64,000 bases of DNA, from contig CAKPZC010000001.1 in the NCBI GenBank assembly GCA_934203355.1, forward strand, positions 1 through 64,000, written 5' to 3'. A model generated the notes under the pieces. It worked only from the letters and a program-made list of their open reading frames with translations, had not been told where the DNA came from and did no database searches. Numbering within the stretch: position 1 is the first letter of the stretch; every line of letters begins with the position of its first letter. Below are positions 19,533-28,569 of the stretch, in pieces. The DNA is from an uncultured Prevotella sp. Its GTDB lineage: Bacteria; Bacteroidota; Bacteroidia; Bacteroidales; Bacteroidaceae. The translations under genes and the position numbers were made by a program.

Positions 19533-19627
19533 GATATCCCTGTAAAAAATGAAACATTAAAAAAAAGAAAAAGGGTATACAAGGAATAATTATTTTCCCC
19601 TGCACACCCTAGTTATATTGTCTAATA

Positions 19628-20830
19628 TTACTTGTTCGGATCAAGTTCCTTAGTGCGTGCGTCATCAGCACCATAGAGGTTATAGTAGGTGTTATAGAGC
19701 AGATAACTCCAGCTTGCCTCCTGCTGAGTCGGGTCGAGTTCGCGAGCTTTCTCCAGATATCCCTGTGTCTCGGTGAGAAGCTGCTTCTGCTTATTGGCAT
19801 TCTGCTCAATGGCAGCCTTGTTATTGTTGCAGAATCCGAGCCATGTCAAAACGAGGGCGTTAGGTTTGATTTCGTTAGCCTTCTTAAGGTCAGCTATAGC
19901 CTCATCCCATTTGCCATCGTTCATCTCTGCCTGTCCCTTAACAGCCCAAGCAGTGAAGCACTTTGGGTCGACAGCAAGACGCTCGTCGATGCACTTCATC
20001 TGCTTATCCTTCATTCCGAGGCTTCCATAAAGAGTAGCGAGGTTTGTAAAGATAATTTCGTTGTTATTATCGTTTGCATAAAGAGCCTCGAACGACTTGA
20101 GACACTTAACAGAGTCCTCCTTGGTTTTCATCTGCTGCTGCATCATGGCCATCTTGAGGGTAAGAGCGTCTTTGTATGAAGCTGTGTCGGCGAGAGCCAC
20201 GTCGCAGTAGATATTGGCTCGGTCGTAGTCCTGGTTCTGGAAAGCGATTACTCCTGCTACACGCGCCAACTCACCCAAATACTGGTCGCGCTCCTTAGCC
20301 TTGTCGTAATCCTTAAACATGGGTGCCTTGCTGCTCATTACATAAGCATCAAAATAGCCGAGTGCTCCGTTATTATCTTCTTTCTGAAGGCAATCCTGTC
20401 CAGCGTTGATGAGGTGTACACGCAGCGGCCAAAGTGCGTTCTGATTCTTCTTGCGAAACTTCGGAGCCACTTTTCCCTTTGCATTAGGCTGCTGGTCGTA
20501 CTTATCGCATTCGGCTGCATCGTTAAGAGCGTTCTTCAAGGCGTTGTACATACCTTCAGTGTCAACCGGCTTGTCACCCTTCTGTCCCATCTGCTGCATC
20601 ATCTGGTTCTCTGACATCACACCGTTCTCCTTGTTTACTTTTGCAAGCGACAGCTCCACAAGTTTATTGTACCCCTTAGCCTTGTCCTCGTTGTTGAGTG
20701 ATGACATGCAGGCGTTGAGCAGGCTCTTTGCTTCTGCATAGTCTTTAGCCTTGAGTACGCTCTTCACGTCTTGGGCGAAGGCAGATGCAGTAGCTGCTAC
20801 CATAACTGCCATAATGAATAATTTTTTCAT
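19628..20830 (-). CDS. Periplasmic TPR protein, paralogue 1
   Basis: 400 residues with a clear signal peptide (LFIMAVMVAATASAFAQ). TPR units cover the rest, e.g. ALGYFDAYVMSSKAPMFK, ANIYCDVALADTASYKDA, NLATLYGSLGMKDKQMKC and KCFTAWAVKGQAEMNDGKWDEAI, the last a good TPR consensus. It starts 32 bp after the gyrA stop and is likely cotranscribed with it. A gyrA-TPR arrangement is known to me from other Bacteroidales, but no function has been assigned. Confidence 0.83.
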   Translation of the reverse strand: MKKLFIMAVMVAATASAFAQDVKSVLKAKDYAEAKSLLNACMSSLNNEDKAKGYNKLVELSLAKVNKENGVMSENQMMQQMGQKGDKPVDTEGMYNALKNALNDAAECDKYDQQPNAKGKVAPKFRKKNQNALWPLRVHLINAGQDCLQKEDNNGALGYFDAYVMSSKAPMFKDYDKAKERDQYLGELARVAGVIAFQNQDYDRANIYCDVALADTASYKDALTLKMAMMQQQMKTKEDSVKCLKSFEALYANDNNNEIIFTNLATLYGSLGMKDKQMKCIDERLAVDPKCFTAWAVKGQAEMNDGKWDEAIADLKKANEIKPNALVLTWLGFCNNNKAAIEQNANKQKQLLTETQGYLEKARELDPTQQEASWSYLLYNTYYNLYGADDARTKELDPNK

Positions 20831-20862
20831 AATTGAATTGTTGTTTTGTTAATTTGTTTTTT

Positions 20863-23421
20863 TTATTTTTGTTCTGTTGTCTGCTCTGCTTTGTCAGTGG
20901 CGTGTGGTGCTGTCTGCTCATCTGCTGTAGCTGTCTGCTCGTCAGCGAGTTTAGCCTCCACTTCTGAGCTCATCACCTTGCAGACACTTGCTATCACGTC
21001 ATTTTTCTTAGAGAGATTTATTAGTCTAACGCCTTGCGTGGCTCTTCCCATTACTCGGCAATCGCTAACAGCGAGTCGTATTGCTATTCCGCTCTTGTTG
21101 ATAATCATAAGATCATTATCGTCGGTGACGTTTTTGATAGCCACGAGTCGTCCTGTCTTTTCTGTTATGGAGAATGTCTTCACGCCTTTAGCTCCACGAT
21201 TGGTTTTGCGGTATTCCTCTACCTGTGAACGTTTTCCGTAGCCATTTTCACTTACTACCATAACATTTTCTGTCTCGGCATTGTTGACGATAATCATGCC
21301 TATCACCTGGTCGTCGTCACCGTCGAGCTGCATTCCACGCACTCCAGTCGACACACGTCCCATAGCTCTGACGGCATTCTCGTCAAATCTCACAGCTCGT
21401 CCATTACGGTTGGCCAGTATTATTTCATTCTTGCCATTAGTCAGTCGCACGTCCACCACCTCGTCGCCCTCTGCAATATTGATTGCATTGACACCATTTG
21501 TTCGTGGTCGTGAGTAAGCCTCCAGACAGGTTTTCTTAACAGTACCATTCTTTGTAGCAAACACGACATAGTGTGAATTAACAAACTCCTCGTCGTTCAA
21601 TCCACGCAGTCGCAGCAGAGCATTGACAGAGTCGTCAGCCTCGATGTTGAGCATATTTTGTATGGCGCGTCCCTTGAAGTTCTTATCGCCTTCTGGTATC
21701 TCGTAACACTTTAGCCAATAGCAACGACCCTTACGTGTAAAGAAAAGCATGGTCTGATGCATAGTTGCGGGGTAGATATATTCGGTGAAGTCCTGCTCGC
21801 GTGTGCGTGCTCCCTTTGATCCTACACCTCCTCGTGCCTGCTCGCGGTATTCACTCAATGGTGTGCGCTTAATATATCCCAAATGGCTCACAGTGATAAT
21901 CACAGGGTCGTTGGGGTAAAAGTCCTCGGCGTTGAACTCATGCTCGAAGGGTTTTATTTCGGTACGTCGTTCGTCTCCATACTTATCCTTAACTTCGTTG
22001 AGTTCGTCCTTCATCACCTTCTTGCACAGTTCTGAGTCGTCAAGTATCTGCTGCAGGTATGCAATCTGGCGTTCTAGTTCCTCATACTCAGCATGCAATT
22101 GGTCCATGCGCAAACCAGTAAGCTGCGCCAATCGCATATCTACTATAGCCTTTGATTGCAGTTCGTCGAGTTCGAATCTCTTCTCTAAGTTGCGCTGCGC
22201 ATCGCTTGGCGTTTTCGAGGCACGTATGATGTGCACCACCTCGTCAATATTGTCGCATGCGATTATTAGTCCCTGCAGAATGTGTGCTCGCTCTTGGGCC
22301 TTCTTCAAGTCAAACTTTGTGCGTCGTATTGTTACGTCGTGACGGTGCTCCACGAAGTATTTAACACATTCCTTGAGCGTCAGCAAGCGTGGGCGTCCCT
22401 TCACGAGCGCAATACAGTTCACCGAGAACGACGACTGCATCGCTGTCATCTTGTAAAGTTTGTTGAGTATCACGTTGGCGTTAGCATCACGCTTCACGTC
22501 CACGACAATTCTCATTCCCTGTCGTCCCGACTCGTCGTTGACATTTGAGATGCCGGTAATTTTACCTTCCTTCACGAGGTCGGCTATTCCAGCAACAAGG
22601 TCGGCCTTGTTCACTCCGTAAGGAATCTCAGTAATTACAATTTTGTCGTGTGAGTCACCACTCTCTATTTCCGACTTGGCGCGCATCATTATTCGTCCAC
22701 GTCCTGTCTCATATGCCTGCTTCACTCCAGCCAATCCATAGATATAGGCTCCTGTGGGGAAATCGGGCGCCTTGATATGCTCCATGAGTCCTTCCACATC
22801 GATGTCGGGGTTGTCGATATAGGCACAACATCCGTCAATTACCTCCCCCAGGTTGTGTGTTGGGATATTTGTTGCCATACCCACGGCAATACCGTTGCCT
22901 CCATTTACTAACAGGTTTGGGATTTTTGTTGGCATTACCGATGGCTCCAACAGGGTGTCGTCGAAGTTTGAATCCATATCAACGGTATCCTTGTCGAGGT
23001 CGTCCATGATATGCTCGCCCATCTTGGAGAGTCGGCACTCGGTGTAACGCATAGCAGCTGGAGAGTCACCATCCACGGAGCCAAAGTTACCCTGTCCATC
23101 AACGAGCATGTAACGCATATTCCAATTCTGACCCATACGCACAAGTGCTCCATAAACAGAAGAGTCACCGTGTGGGTGGTACTTACCTAGCACCTCGCCT
23201 ACCACGCGCGCGCACTTCTTGTATGGATTTGAACTTGTGTTTCCTATGCCGAGCATACCATATAGTATGCGGCGGTGAACGGGCTTGAATCCGTCACGCA
23301 CGTCAGGCAAGGCTCTGGCAACAATCACCGACATACTGTAGTCGATGTAAGAGGACTTCATCTCCTCCTCAATGTTAATTTTCAGAATCCTGTCCTGATC
23401 AAATGTCTGATTTTCGTCCAT
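20863..23421 (-). CDS. gyrA: DNA gyrase subunit A
   Basis: 852 residues. The breakage-reunion subunit of gyrase, working with GyrB to add negative supercoils. The catalytic Tyr126 lies in [13 protein letters not shown]. The quinolone-region helix is [15 protein letters not shown]: Ser87 or Ser88 corresponds to the E. coli Ser83 area, and Gly91 stands where E. coli has Asp87. The C-terminal beta-pinwheel is present (blades such as [16 protein letters not shown] and [10 protein letters not shown]) but a perfect QRRGGKG GyrA box was not seen. The tail is Glu/Thr/Ala-rich with an ADEQTA duplication. Two TPR genes follow in the same direction. Confidence 0.97.
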   Translation of the reverse strand: MDENQTFDQDRILKINIEEEMKSSYIDYSMSVIVARALPDVRDGFKPVHRRILYGMLGIGNTSSNPYKKCARVVGEVLGKYHPHGDSSVYGALVRMGQNWNMRYMLVDGQGNFGSVDGDSPAAMRYTECRLSKMGEHIMDDLDKDTVDMDSNFDDTLLEPSVMPTKIPNLLVNGGNGIAVGMATNIPTHNLGEVIDGCCAYIDNPDIDVEGLMEHIKAPDFPTGAYIYGLAGVKQAYETGRGRIMMRAKSEIESGDSHDKIVITEIPYGVNKADLVAGIADLVKEGKITGISNVNDESGRQGMRIVVDVKRDANANVILNKLYKMTAMQSSFSVNCIALVKGRPRLLTLKECVKYFVEHRHDVTIRRTKFDLKKAQERAHILQGLIIACDNIDEVVHIIRASKTPSDAQRNLEKRFELDELQSKAIVDMRLAQLTGLRMDQLHAEYEELERQIAYLQQILDDSELCKKVMKDELNEVKDKYGDERRTEIKPFEHEFNAEDFYPNDPVIITVSHLGYIKRTPLSEYREQARGGVGSKGARTREQDFTEYIYPATMHQTMLFFTRKGRCYWLKCYEIPEGDKNFKGRAIQNMLNIEADDSVNALLRLRGLNDEEFVNSHYVVFATKNGTVKKTCLEAYSRPRTNGVNAINIAEGDEVVDVRLTNGKNEIILANRNGRAVRFDENAVRAMGRVSTGVRGMQLDGDDDQVIGMIIVNNAETENVMVVSENGYGKRSQVEEYRKTNRGAKGVKTFSITEKTGRLVAIKNVTDDNDLMIINKSGIAIRLAVSDCRVMGRATQGVRLINLSKKNDVIASVCKVMSSEVEAKLADEQTATADEQTAPHATDKAEQTTEQK

Positions 23422-23646
23422 TTTATATTATAGATGTAATGTTATATTTCTCTTTTTGGGAAAAATCGCCCGAAATGCCGTTTATTTTCGCTGTAATCGA
23501 TTCTTGGCTTAATTTCAAGTTGTAAAATTATAAAAAAAAACTGACAATCCAAGTCTTTATTGATGTCAAAATTAAATATTTAAATAATATTTCACTCATG
23601 ACACGATTTTGTAGCAAATAAAATTGTTTGTTTGGGATAAAATGTA

Positions 23647-23654
23647 TACATTTG
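23647..23654 (+). promoter_or_regulatory. Promoter for the ThiE-like gene
   Basis: TACATTTG (-7 box) lies 24 nt before the ATG at 23679. A TTG at 23624-23626 is at the right distance for a -33 element. This position excludes a longer N-terminus starting at 23628. Confidence 0.6.
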
Positions 23655-23678
23655 CAATTAAAAATAAGAAAACGGACT

Positions 23679-24284
23679 ATGAAGTTAGCAATAATGACTA
23701 AATCCACCTTTTTCGTGGAAGAAGACAAAATACTTGCCACCCTATTCGAGAACGGGCTGGACAACTTGCACCTTTATAAGCCAGAATCGTCACCGATATA
23801 CTCGGAGCGTCTTCTGTCGCTACTACCCGACTCCACATACAACAAAATTACCGTGCACGGGCATTATTACTTGAAGGACGAGTACCGTTTGGCAGGAATA
23901 CACCTCGACGACAACACACAGCGTCCGCCCGTGGGCTATAAGGGCCGCATAAGCCGCACATGCTGTGAACTCGACAACTTAAAGGAGGTCAAGAAACAGT
24001 CGGACTATGTGTTTCTGGGCGACATATTCCCCTCGCCATCAGCCGAACCGGGGCAACAGCTTGACATGAACCAACTTGAGGCAGCGGCCAACCGTGGGCT
24101 TATCGACAAGCGCGTCTACGCACTTGGGGGCATGACCATCGACAACATTTCAATGGCGCGCGACCTCGGTTTCGGTGGAGTTGTGATAAGCGACGATTTG
24201 TGGAGTCGTTTCAACATCCACCACCAGCGCGACTTCAAGGAGCTACTTGCTCACTTCGACCGGCTTAAAAAGCTTGTGTATTAA
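23679..24284 (+). CDS. Thiamine phosphate synthase/TenI-like protein
   Basis: 201 residues from the ATG at 23679. The TMP-synthase/TenI fold (a TIM barrel) is suggested by GLDNLHLYKP, ITVHGHYYLKDEYRLAGIHLDD, SDYVFLGDIFPSPS (compare GxGPVFPTxT in ThiE) and RVYALGGMTIDNISMARDLGFGGVVISDDLW. True ThiE joins the thiazole and pyrimidine moieties of thiamine; here several active-site motifs are loose and no thi gene or THI-box riboswitch is nearby. It may therefore be a TenI-type paralogue rather than the main ThiE. prs starts 56 bp downstream. Confidence 0.75.
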   Translation: MKLAIMTKSTFFVEEDKILATLFENGLDNLHLYKPESSPIYSERLLSLLPDSTYNKITVHGHYYLKDEYRLAGIHLDDNTQRPPVGYKGRISRTCCELDNLKEVKKQSDYVFLGDIFPSPSAEPGQQLDMNQLEAAANRGLIDKRVYALGGMTIDNISMARDLGFGGVVISDDLWSRFNIHHQRDFKELLAHFDRLKKLVY

Positions 24285-24340
24285 ACATGTGTGTGTTAAT
24301 CTACAGAATAATTAATCCGTAACTAATAACATATTAAGAA

Positions 24341-25285
24341 ATGAGTGAACAAAACTCTTTTTTGGTATTCTCAGGAACTAACACGAGATACCTTGCAGAG
24401 AAAATCTGCCAGAGCCTAGGTTGCCCACTCGGCAACTTGGTAGTCACTAAGTTCTCAGATGGCGAGTTTGCCGTGTCTTACGAGGAGTCAATCCGCGGAC
24501 GCGACGTATTCCTCGTGCAGAGTACATTCCCGAACTCGGACAATCTCATGGAGCTTCTCCTGATGATTGATGCCGCCAAGCGTGCTTCTGCCCGTAACAT
24601 CATCGCTGTAATCCCCTACTTCGGATGGGCACGTCAGGATCGCAAGGACAAACCACGTGTGAGCATCGGAGCCAAACTCGTTGCCGACCTTCTCTCGGCT
24701 GCAGGCATTGACCGCCTTATCACAATGGACTTGCACGCTGACCAGATTCAGGGTTTCTTCGACGTTCCTGTCGACCACCTATACGCCTCTGGCGTGATTC
24801 TGCCATATCTGCAGAGCCTCAACATCAAGGCCGACGAGCTCGTAATTGCTTCACCTGACGTAGGCGGCTCAAAGCGCGCTAGCACCTACGCCAAATATCT
24901 CGGTTGCCCACTTGTGCTCTGCAACAAGACACGCGCACGTGCCAACGTAGTTGAGAGCATCCAGATTATTGGCGATGTGAAGGGTAAACACGTAGTTGTT
25001 GTCGACGACATGGTCGACACGGCTGGCACCATAACCAAGGCTGCCGACGTGATGAAAGCTGCTGGAGCACTTAGCGTTCGCGCCTGTGCCTCACACTGTG
25101 TGATGTCTGGTCCTGCATCAGAGCGTGTACAAAATTCTGCACTTGAGGAAATTGTCTTCACTGACTCTATCCCCTACTCCAACCGTTGCGCTAAGGTTAA
25201 GCAACTTTCTGTGGCTGATATGTTCGCTGAGACTATACGTCGCGTTATCAGCAACGAAAGTATCAGTTCGCAGTATCTTGTATAA
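24341..25285 (+). CDS. prs: Ribose-phosphate pyrophosphokinase
   Basis: 314 residues. Makes PRPP from ribose 5-phosphate and ATP, feeding the purine, pyrimidine and histidine genes of this window. FLVFSGTNTRYLAEKI opens the protein; FGWARQDRKDKPR is the ATP-binding flexible loop; the PRPP-binding loop is VVVVDDMVDTAGTITKAA (about residues 223-240). The length and order are standard for class I enzymes. It is followed by a strong terminator. Confidence 0.97.
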   Translation: MSEQNSFLVFSGTNTRYLAEKICQSLGCPLGNLVVTKFSDGEFAVSYEESIRGRDVFLVQSTFPNSDNLMELLLMIDAAKRASARNIIAVIPYFGWARQDRKDKPRVSIGAKLVADLLSAAGIDRLITMDLHADQIQGFFDVPVDHLYASGVILPYLQSLNIKADELVIASPDVGGSKRASTYAKYLGCPLVLCNKTRARANVVESIQIIGDVKGKHVVVVDDMVDTAGTITKAADVMKAAGALSVRACASHCVMSGPASERVQNSALEEIVFTDSIPYSNRCAKVKQLSVADMFAETIRRVISNESISSQYLV

Positions 25286-25334
25286 AAAATAGGATAATAA
25301 AAGATGGTGTATCAAAACACCCAATATTAAAAAT

Positions 25335-25380
25335 AAAAACTCGTTGTACTTCTTTGTGTGGATGTACAACGAGTTTTTGT
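25335..25380 (+). terminator. Rho-independent terminator after prs
   Basis: A perfect 15-bp stem, AAAAACTCGTTGTAC and GTACAACGAGTTTTT, with a 14-nt loop and flanking A and T runs. Nearly the same stem occurs at 49299-49344. Confidence 0.9.
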
Positions 25381-25491
25381 TTTTCTGAAAAACTATATTT
25401 CAAGAGTCTTGCAAGAATACTGTTGTAAAGTTACATATTACAACTGTTGAGTTCCCTAGGGGCTTTTCGCGCAGAATTCATCTGTCATTGT

Positions 25492-25524
25492 TTCGGGATT
25501 CCTTCGGGATTTGTTCGGGATGCG
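25492..25524 (+). repeat. Three tandem TTCGGGAT units
   Basis: Three 11-bp units starting TTCGGGAT occur in a row, in the gene-poor gap 25381-26009. An 86-codon reading frame (25447-25707) spans it but has no family features and I do not call it a gene. The block may be left from an integrated element. Confidence 0.55.
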
Positions 25525-25702
25525 CGCATGTCTCGTTTTTTACATTGCAAAGATTCTACATACGCAGATAACAATCATACATTGCAGATGTACAAAGGCT
25601 ACGATTTGAGAATCAAAATAAGGATTATCCGATATGAAGTGATAAAAGGCAGAGATGATTATACAAAAGGCCCTACATATACAGAATCAATATTTTGTTA
25701 TC

Positions 25703-25812
25703 ATTAAGTCATTAAGGAAAAAATAGCATGTCTGTACCTCTACATAATTTGATATTTATCTTCTGATTATATTGGCTTAATTTCATTATTTTCTAATTCT
25801 TAATGATTTAAT
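25703..25812. repeat. Inverted repeat, 14-bp arms
   Basis: ATTAAGTCATTAAG (25703-25716) and its near-complement (25799-25812, 13 of 14 bases) flank 82 bp of AT-rich sequence. They could be ends of a small degenerate element next to the IS remnant. Confidence 0.4.
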
Positions 25813-25833
25813 TACAACATCAAGCCTACAACA

Positions 25834-25920
25834 CTATAGACTCTTGAAACGGTGCTCATTATAAACGACCTCAGTTTTCAAGATTCCGTTCATACGCTCG
25901 GCTATAGCGTTATCTGCGAA
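25834..25920 (-). pseudogene. IS3-family transposase OrfB fragment
   Basis: The minus strand reads FADNAIAERMNGILKTEVVY followed by NEHRFKSL and a stop. DNAxAERxNGxLKxE is the last part of the DDE integrase core of IS3-family OrfB transposases, containing the final catalytic Glu. Only about 28 codons are left. The upstream frame is broken by a stop directly before this stretch, and no OrfA or intact terminal repeats were found. It is a decayed insertion-sequence remnant and cannot be functional. Confidence 0.8.
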
Positions 25921-26009
25921 TTATAGTAGAGCATTACCGCAAAAATTGGCTACACTCCAACACAAATAAAGTAATAAGTACCATATGTGAAATGAAGAGA
26001 TGCACAGGA

Positions 26010-26429
26010 CTATTGCTGCTCCATGCACAATTGTTCCACACTACTTACCAGCGAGTCCTTGCCATCGAACAAATAAAACTTGACGCGCACGATATTATTC
26101 ACGTCAGCACTACCTATAACCTTAATATGACGGGTCTTGCCATAGACAAGCGTATCGCGCTTCGAAGGATAGGAGACTAGTTGCAGGAACTTTCTTGTCG
26201 ATCCTGTACCTACATAAAAGATGTCAACACTGTCGATAATGGAGGATGATGTCTGCCTCAACGAGTCGGGAACCTTCTTCTTGGAAAGTAAAATTGTGTC
26301 AGCTGGCTCAAACACCGACGCCGCCACTGTGTCGCCATCCTTATAGGACGGGGCAAAGCAACTTACTACTGTAGTCCCTATCATCATTGCCAATAGCGCG
26401 ACAGGCATAGTAAAAAGTATCTTTTTCAT
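26010..26429 (-). CDS. Small predicted lipoprotein
   Basis: 139 residues. The N-terminus MKKILFTMPVALLAMMIG leads to TTVVSC, a fair lipobox with Cys at about residue 24. After lipidation the mature part is about 115 residues, mostly predicted beta-strand, with no domain I recognise. A proper -7 box lies 33 nt upstream of the start on the minus strand. It is divergent from metY. Function unknown. Confidence 0.75.
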   Translation of the reverse strand: MKKILFTMPVALLAMMIGTTVVSCFAPSYKDGDTVAASVFEPADTILLSKKKVPDSLRQTSSSIIDSVDIFYVGTGSTRKFLQLVSYPSKRDTLVYGKTRHIKVIGSADVNNIVRVKFYLFDGKDSLVSSVEQLCMEQQ

Positions 26430-26461
26430 TTTTATGGCTCTATTTTGGTTTAAATATGTTG

Positions 26462-26469
26462 CAAAGATA
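26462..26469 (-). promoter_or_regulatory. -7 box for the small lipoprotein gene
   Basis: Reads TATCTTTG on the minus strand, a full match to TAnnTTTG, 33 nt before the ATG at 26429. Confidence 0.6.
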
Positions 26470-26593
26470 GCTCACTTTTCGCTATTCTCAAAAAAAGCAC
26501 GACGAAAAGTAACAAAAATCATTTTTTTATTTGTACCTTCGCTTTAAAATAAAAAATAAAGCAACACACATAAACATAAATAAAGGATAATAG

Positions 26594-27877
26594 ATGAAGA
26601 AAAATCTTAAAACAGCCTCTATCTGTGTACAGGGAGGTTACGAGGCTAAAAATGGAGAGCCTATTGAGGTACCCATAATCCAAAGCACTACATTCAAGTA
26701 CGACAATTCTGAGGAGATGGCTATGCTCTTCGACCTAAAGAAGGATGGCTATTTCTACACACGACTACAGAACCCTACCAACGATGCTGTGGCTCAGAAG
26801 ATAGCTCAACTAGAGGGTGGCGTGGGTGCCGTACTTACAAGCAGCGGACAAGCAGCCAACTTTTATGCTGTGTTCAACATATGTGAGGCTGGTGACCACA
26901 TCGTGACAAGCAACGAAATTTACGGCGGAACATTCAACCTGTTTGGCGTGACGCTGAAGAAATTGGGTATTGAATGTACATTTATCAACCCCAACGACTC
27001 GGAAGAGGAGATTCAGAAGGCATTCCGTCCCAACACGAAGGTGATGTTTGGAGAAACAATAAGCAATCCTGGGTGCGCAGTACTTGATATAGAAAAGTTT
27101 GCACACATAGCCCATAAGAACGATGTACCGCTGATTGTGGACAATACATTTGCCACCCCTATCAACTGTCGTCCATTTGAATGGGGAGCGGACATTGTAA
27201 CACACAGCACTACAAAATATATGGACGGCACAGCAAGTCAGGTTGGTGGATGCGTTGTGGATAGCGGTAATTTCAACTGGCTTGCACATTCCGACAAATT
27301 CCCAGGACTCTGCACTCCCGACGAGAGCTACCACGGACTAACCTATGCAGAGAAATTCGGCAAAATGGGTTATATGACAAAACTTGTGGCTCAATTAATG
27401 CGCGACCTTGGGTCTATACCAGCTCCTATGAACTCATTTATATTGAACCTGGGATTGCAATCACTGCACCTGCGCATGAAACAGCATTGTGCCAACGCAC
27501 AAAGGGTAGCTGAATTTCTGAAGGCAGACGAGAGAGTGGCATGGGTGCACTTTAGCGGACTAGATGGCGACGAATATCACGAGCTAGCCCAAAAGTATCT
27601 GCCTAATGGGTCGTGTGGTGTGATTGCATTCGGACTGAAGGGTGACCGCGAAACTGCCATCCGATTCATGGACTCGCTGGACATGATAAACATTGTGACA
27701 CATGTGGCAGATGCCCGCACCTGTGTGCTTCATCCGGCAAGCCATACGCATAGACAGATGTCGGACGAGCAATTGAAAGAAGCTGGGGTAGCACCCGATT
27801 TAATTCGTCTGTCGGTGGGTATCGAGGACATTGAGGATATTCTGGACGACATCAAACAGGCATTGGAAAAAATCTAA
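26594..27877 (+). CDS. metY: O-acetylhomoserine sulfhydrylase
   Basis: 427 residues. PLP enzyme of the Cys/Met metabolism family that makes homocysteine from O-acetylhomoserine and sulfide. The PLP lysine is Lys208 in THSTTKYMDG; YTRLQNPTNDAVAQKIAQLEGG and LTSSGQAANF are family signatures, and the length of about 430 residues suits O-acetylhomoserine sulfhydrylases rather than the roughly 390-residue cystathionine synthases. The end, RLSVGIEDIEDILDDIKQAL, is standard. A TACCTTCG sequence at 26534 could serve as a weak -7 box. The group II intron remnant begins within about 10 bp of its stop. Confidence 0.94.
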   Translation: MKKNLKTASICVQGGYEAKNGEPIEVPIIQSTTFKYDNSEEMAMLFDLKKDGYFYTRLQNPTNDAVAQKIAQLEGGVGAVLTSSGQAANFYAVFNICEAGDHIVTSNEIYGGTFNLFGVTLKKLGIECTFINPNDSEEEIQKAFRPNTKVMFGETISNPGCAVLDIEKFAHIAHKNDVPLIVDNTFATPINCRPFEWGADIVTHSTTKYMDGTASQVGGCVVDSGNFNWLAHSDKFPGLCTPDESYHGLTYAEKFGKMGYMTKLVAQLMRDLGSIPAPMNSFILNLGLQSLHLRMKQHCANAQRVAEFLKADERVAWVHFSGLDGDEYHELAQKYLPNGSCGVIAFGLKGDRETAIRFMDSLDMINIVTHVADARTCVLHPASHTHRQMSDEQLKEAGVAPDLIRLSVGIEDIEDILDDIKQALEKI

Positions 27878-27883
27878 CGGTTA

Positions 27884-28053
27884 ATCGAGCAAGAGGAAAA
27901 CGAAATTATTTTCTTCCTACTTTCGTTTTCCGACCTCTCACGCCACCGTACATGCGACTCCGCATACGGCGTTCCTATTTGGGGTGCTATTCGAGACACG
28001 CCCCATTAAAGTAGCATACTCAACCCGTTAGACAATGCTCGTGCCGAGCATAC
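27884..28053 (-). mobile_element. Group II intron 3' part, with a short 5'-end copy
   Basis: On the minus strand, a domain V-like hairpin lies at 27946-27969: CCGTA-TGCG-gagt-CGCA-TG-TACGG, with the conserved 2-nt bulge and tetraloop. It is followed by domain VI, with a perfect 10-bp stem (27896-27905 and 27921-27930), and the intron 3' end near 27884-27890. A 30-nt segment at 28024-28053 matches the intron 5'-end copy at 28530-28559 in 29 of 30 positions. Most of domains I-IV and the reverse transcriptase are missing, so this copy is internally deleted. Confidence 0.75.
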
Positions 28054-28060
28054 CAGTAGT

Positions 28061-28088
28061 AAGGCTATGGCAAGAACGCCATAGCCTT
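28061..28088 (-). terminator. Terminator of the ABC ATPase fragment
   Basis: A perfect 11-bp inverted repeat, AAGGCTATGGC and GCCATAGCCTT, with a 6-nt loop, lies 8 nt after the stop of the ABC ATPase fragment. No clear U run follows on the minus strand; 7 nt further the group II intron 5'-end sequence begins. Confidence 0.65.
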
Positions 28089-28095
28089 ATTCTTA

Positions 28096-28299
28096 CTACA
28101 TTTCTACCTGATTAACAATCTCTCCACCAAACATATTAATTACTCTATCTGCATAATTCGCATCGTGTAGGGAGTGGGGCACCATCACGATGGTTGTGCC
28201 CTCCTTGTGCAATTCCGAAAGCAAGTCCATCACTTCCTTACCATTCCTTGAGTCAAGATTACCCGTAGGCTCATCGGCAAGAATCAGTTTCGGTCGGGG
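28096..28299 (-). pseudogene. 3' fragment of an ABC transporter ATPase gene (MacB/LolD type)
   Basis: The minus strand encodes RPKLILADEPTGNLDS (Walker B and D-loop), then TTIVMVPHSLHDANYADRV with the H-loop His, and ends GGEIVNQVEM and a stop. This is the last third of a lipoprotein-export or MacB-type ATPase. The P-loop and the LSGG signature are absent: upstream the sequence changes to group II intron sequence at about 28300. The reading frame is intact to the stop, which suggests the break is recent or that only junctions moved. Confidence 0.85.
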
Positions 28300-28304
28300 A
28301 AGTA

Positions 28305-28559
28305 TTCATATTAGCGAGGTGATAAATTCTTCGTATCAAGACATGATACGACCATTTCAATAGGGCTTTGGCTTGTTTGAAACCTTACCCACGGTCATCT
28401 GCCTTATATGAAGTTTCTGTTCGTTAGGTCAGTGCTTGCCCTCCGGCTTCTTTCAGATTCCAACTCACGATGGACGCCCTTGCCTTTGGCTATGTAATTT
28501 CCACTATTAGGACTTACTCGGGACTTTCGCCCGTTAGACAATGCTGGTGCCGAGCATAC
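28305..28559 (-). mobile_element. Group II intron 5' part (domain I)
   Basis: The minus strand carries features I recognise from domain I of bacterial group II introns: GGGCGAAAGTCCCG, AGCCAAAGGCAAGGG and CATCGTGAGTTGGAATCTGA, in that order. It starts about 10 nt after the tex terminator stem. The piece stops near 28305 and is joined directly to the ABC ATPase fragment; no reverse transcriptase is present. Insertion just after a terminator is typical of class C group II introns. Confidence 0.75.
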
Positions 28560-28569
28560 TAAACACAGA

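Noticed and set aside
20863-23421. parC (topoisomerase IV) instead of gyrA
   Set aside because: The length of 852 residues with a full C-terminal pinwheel and the N-terminal sequence fit GyrA better, although a perfect GyrA box was not seen.
23655-23678. THI-box riboswitch before the ThiE-like gene
   Set aside because: The distance from the -7 box to the ATG is only about 25 nt, too short for a riboswitch.
25447-25707. 86-codon frame between prs and the lipoprotein gene
   Set aside because: It includes the TTCGGGAT repeats, has no homology that I recognise and no -7 box; probably chance.
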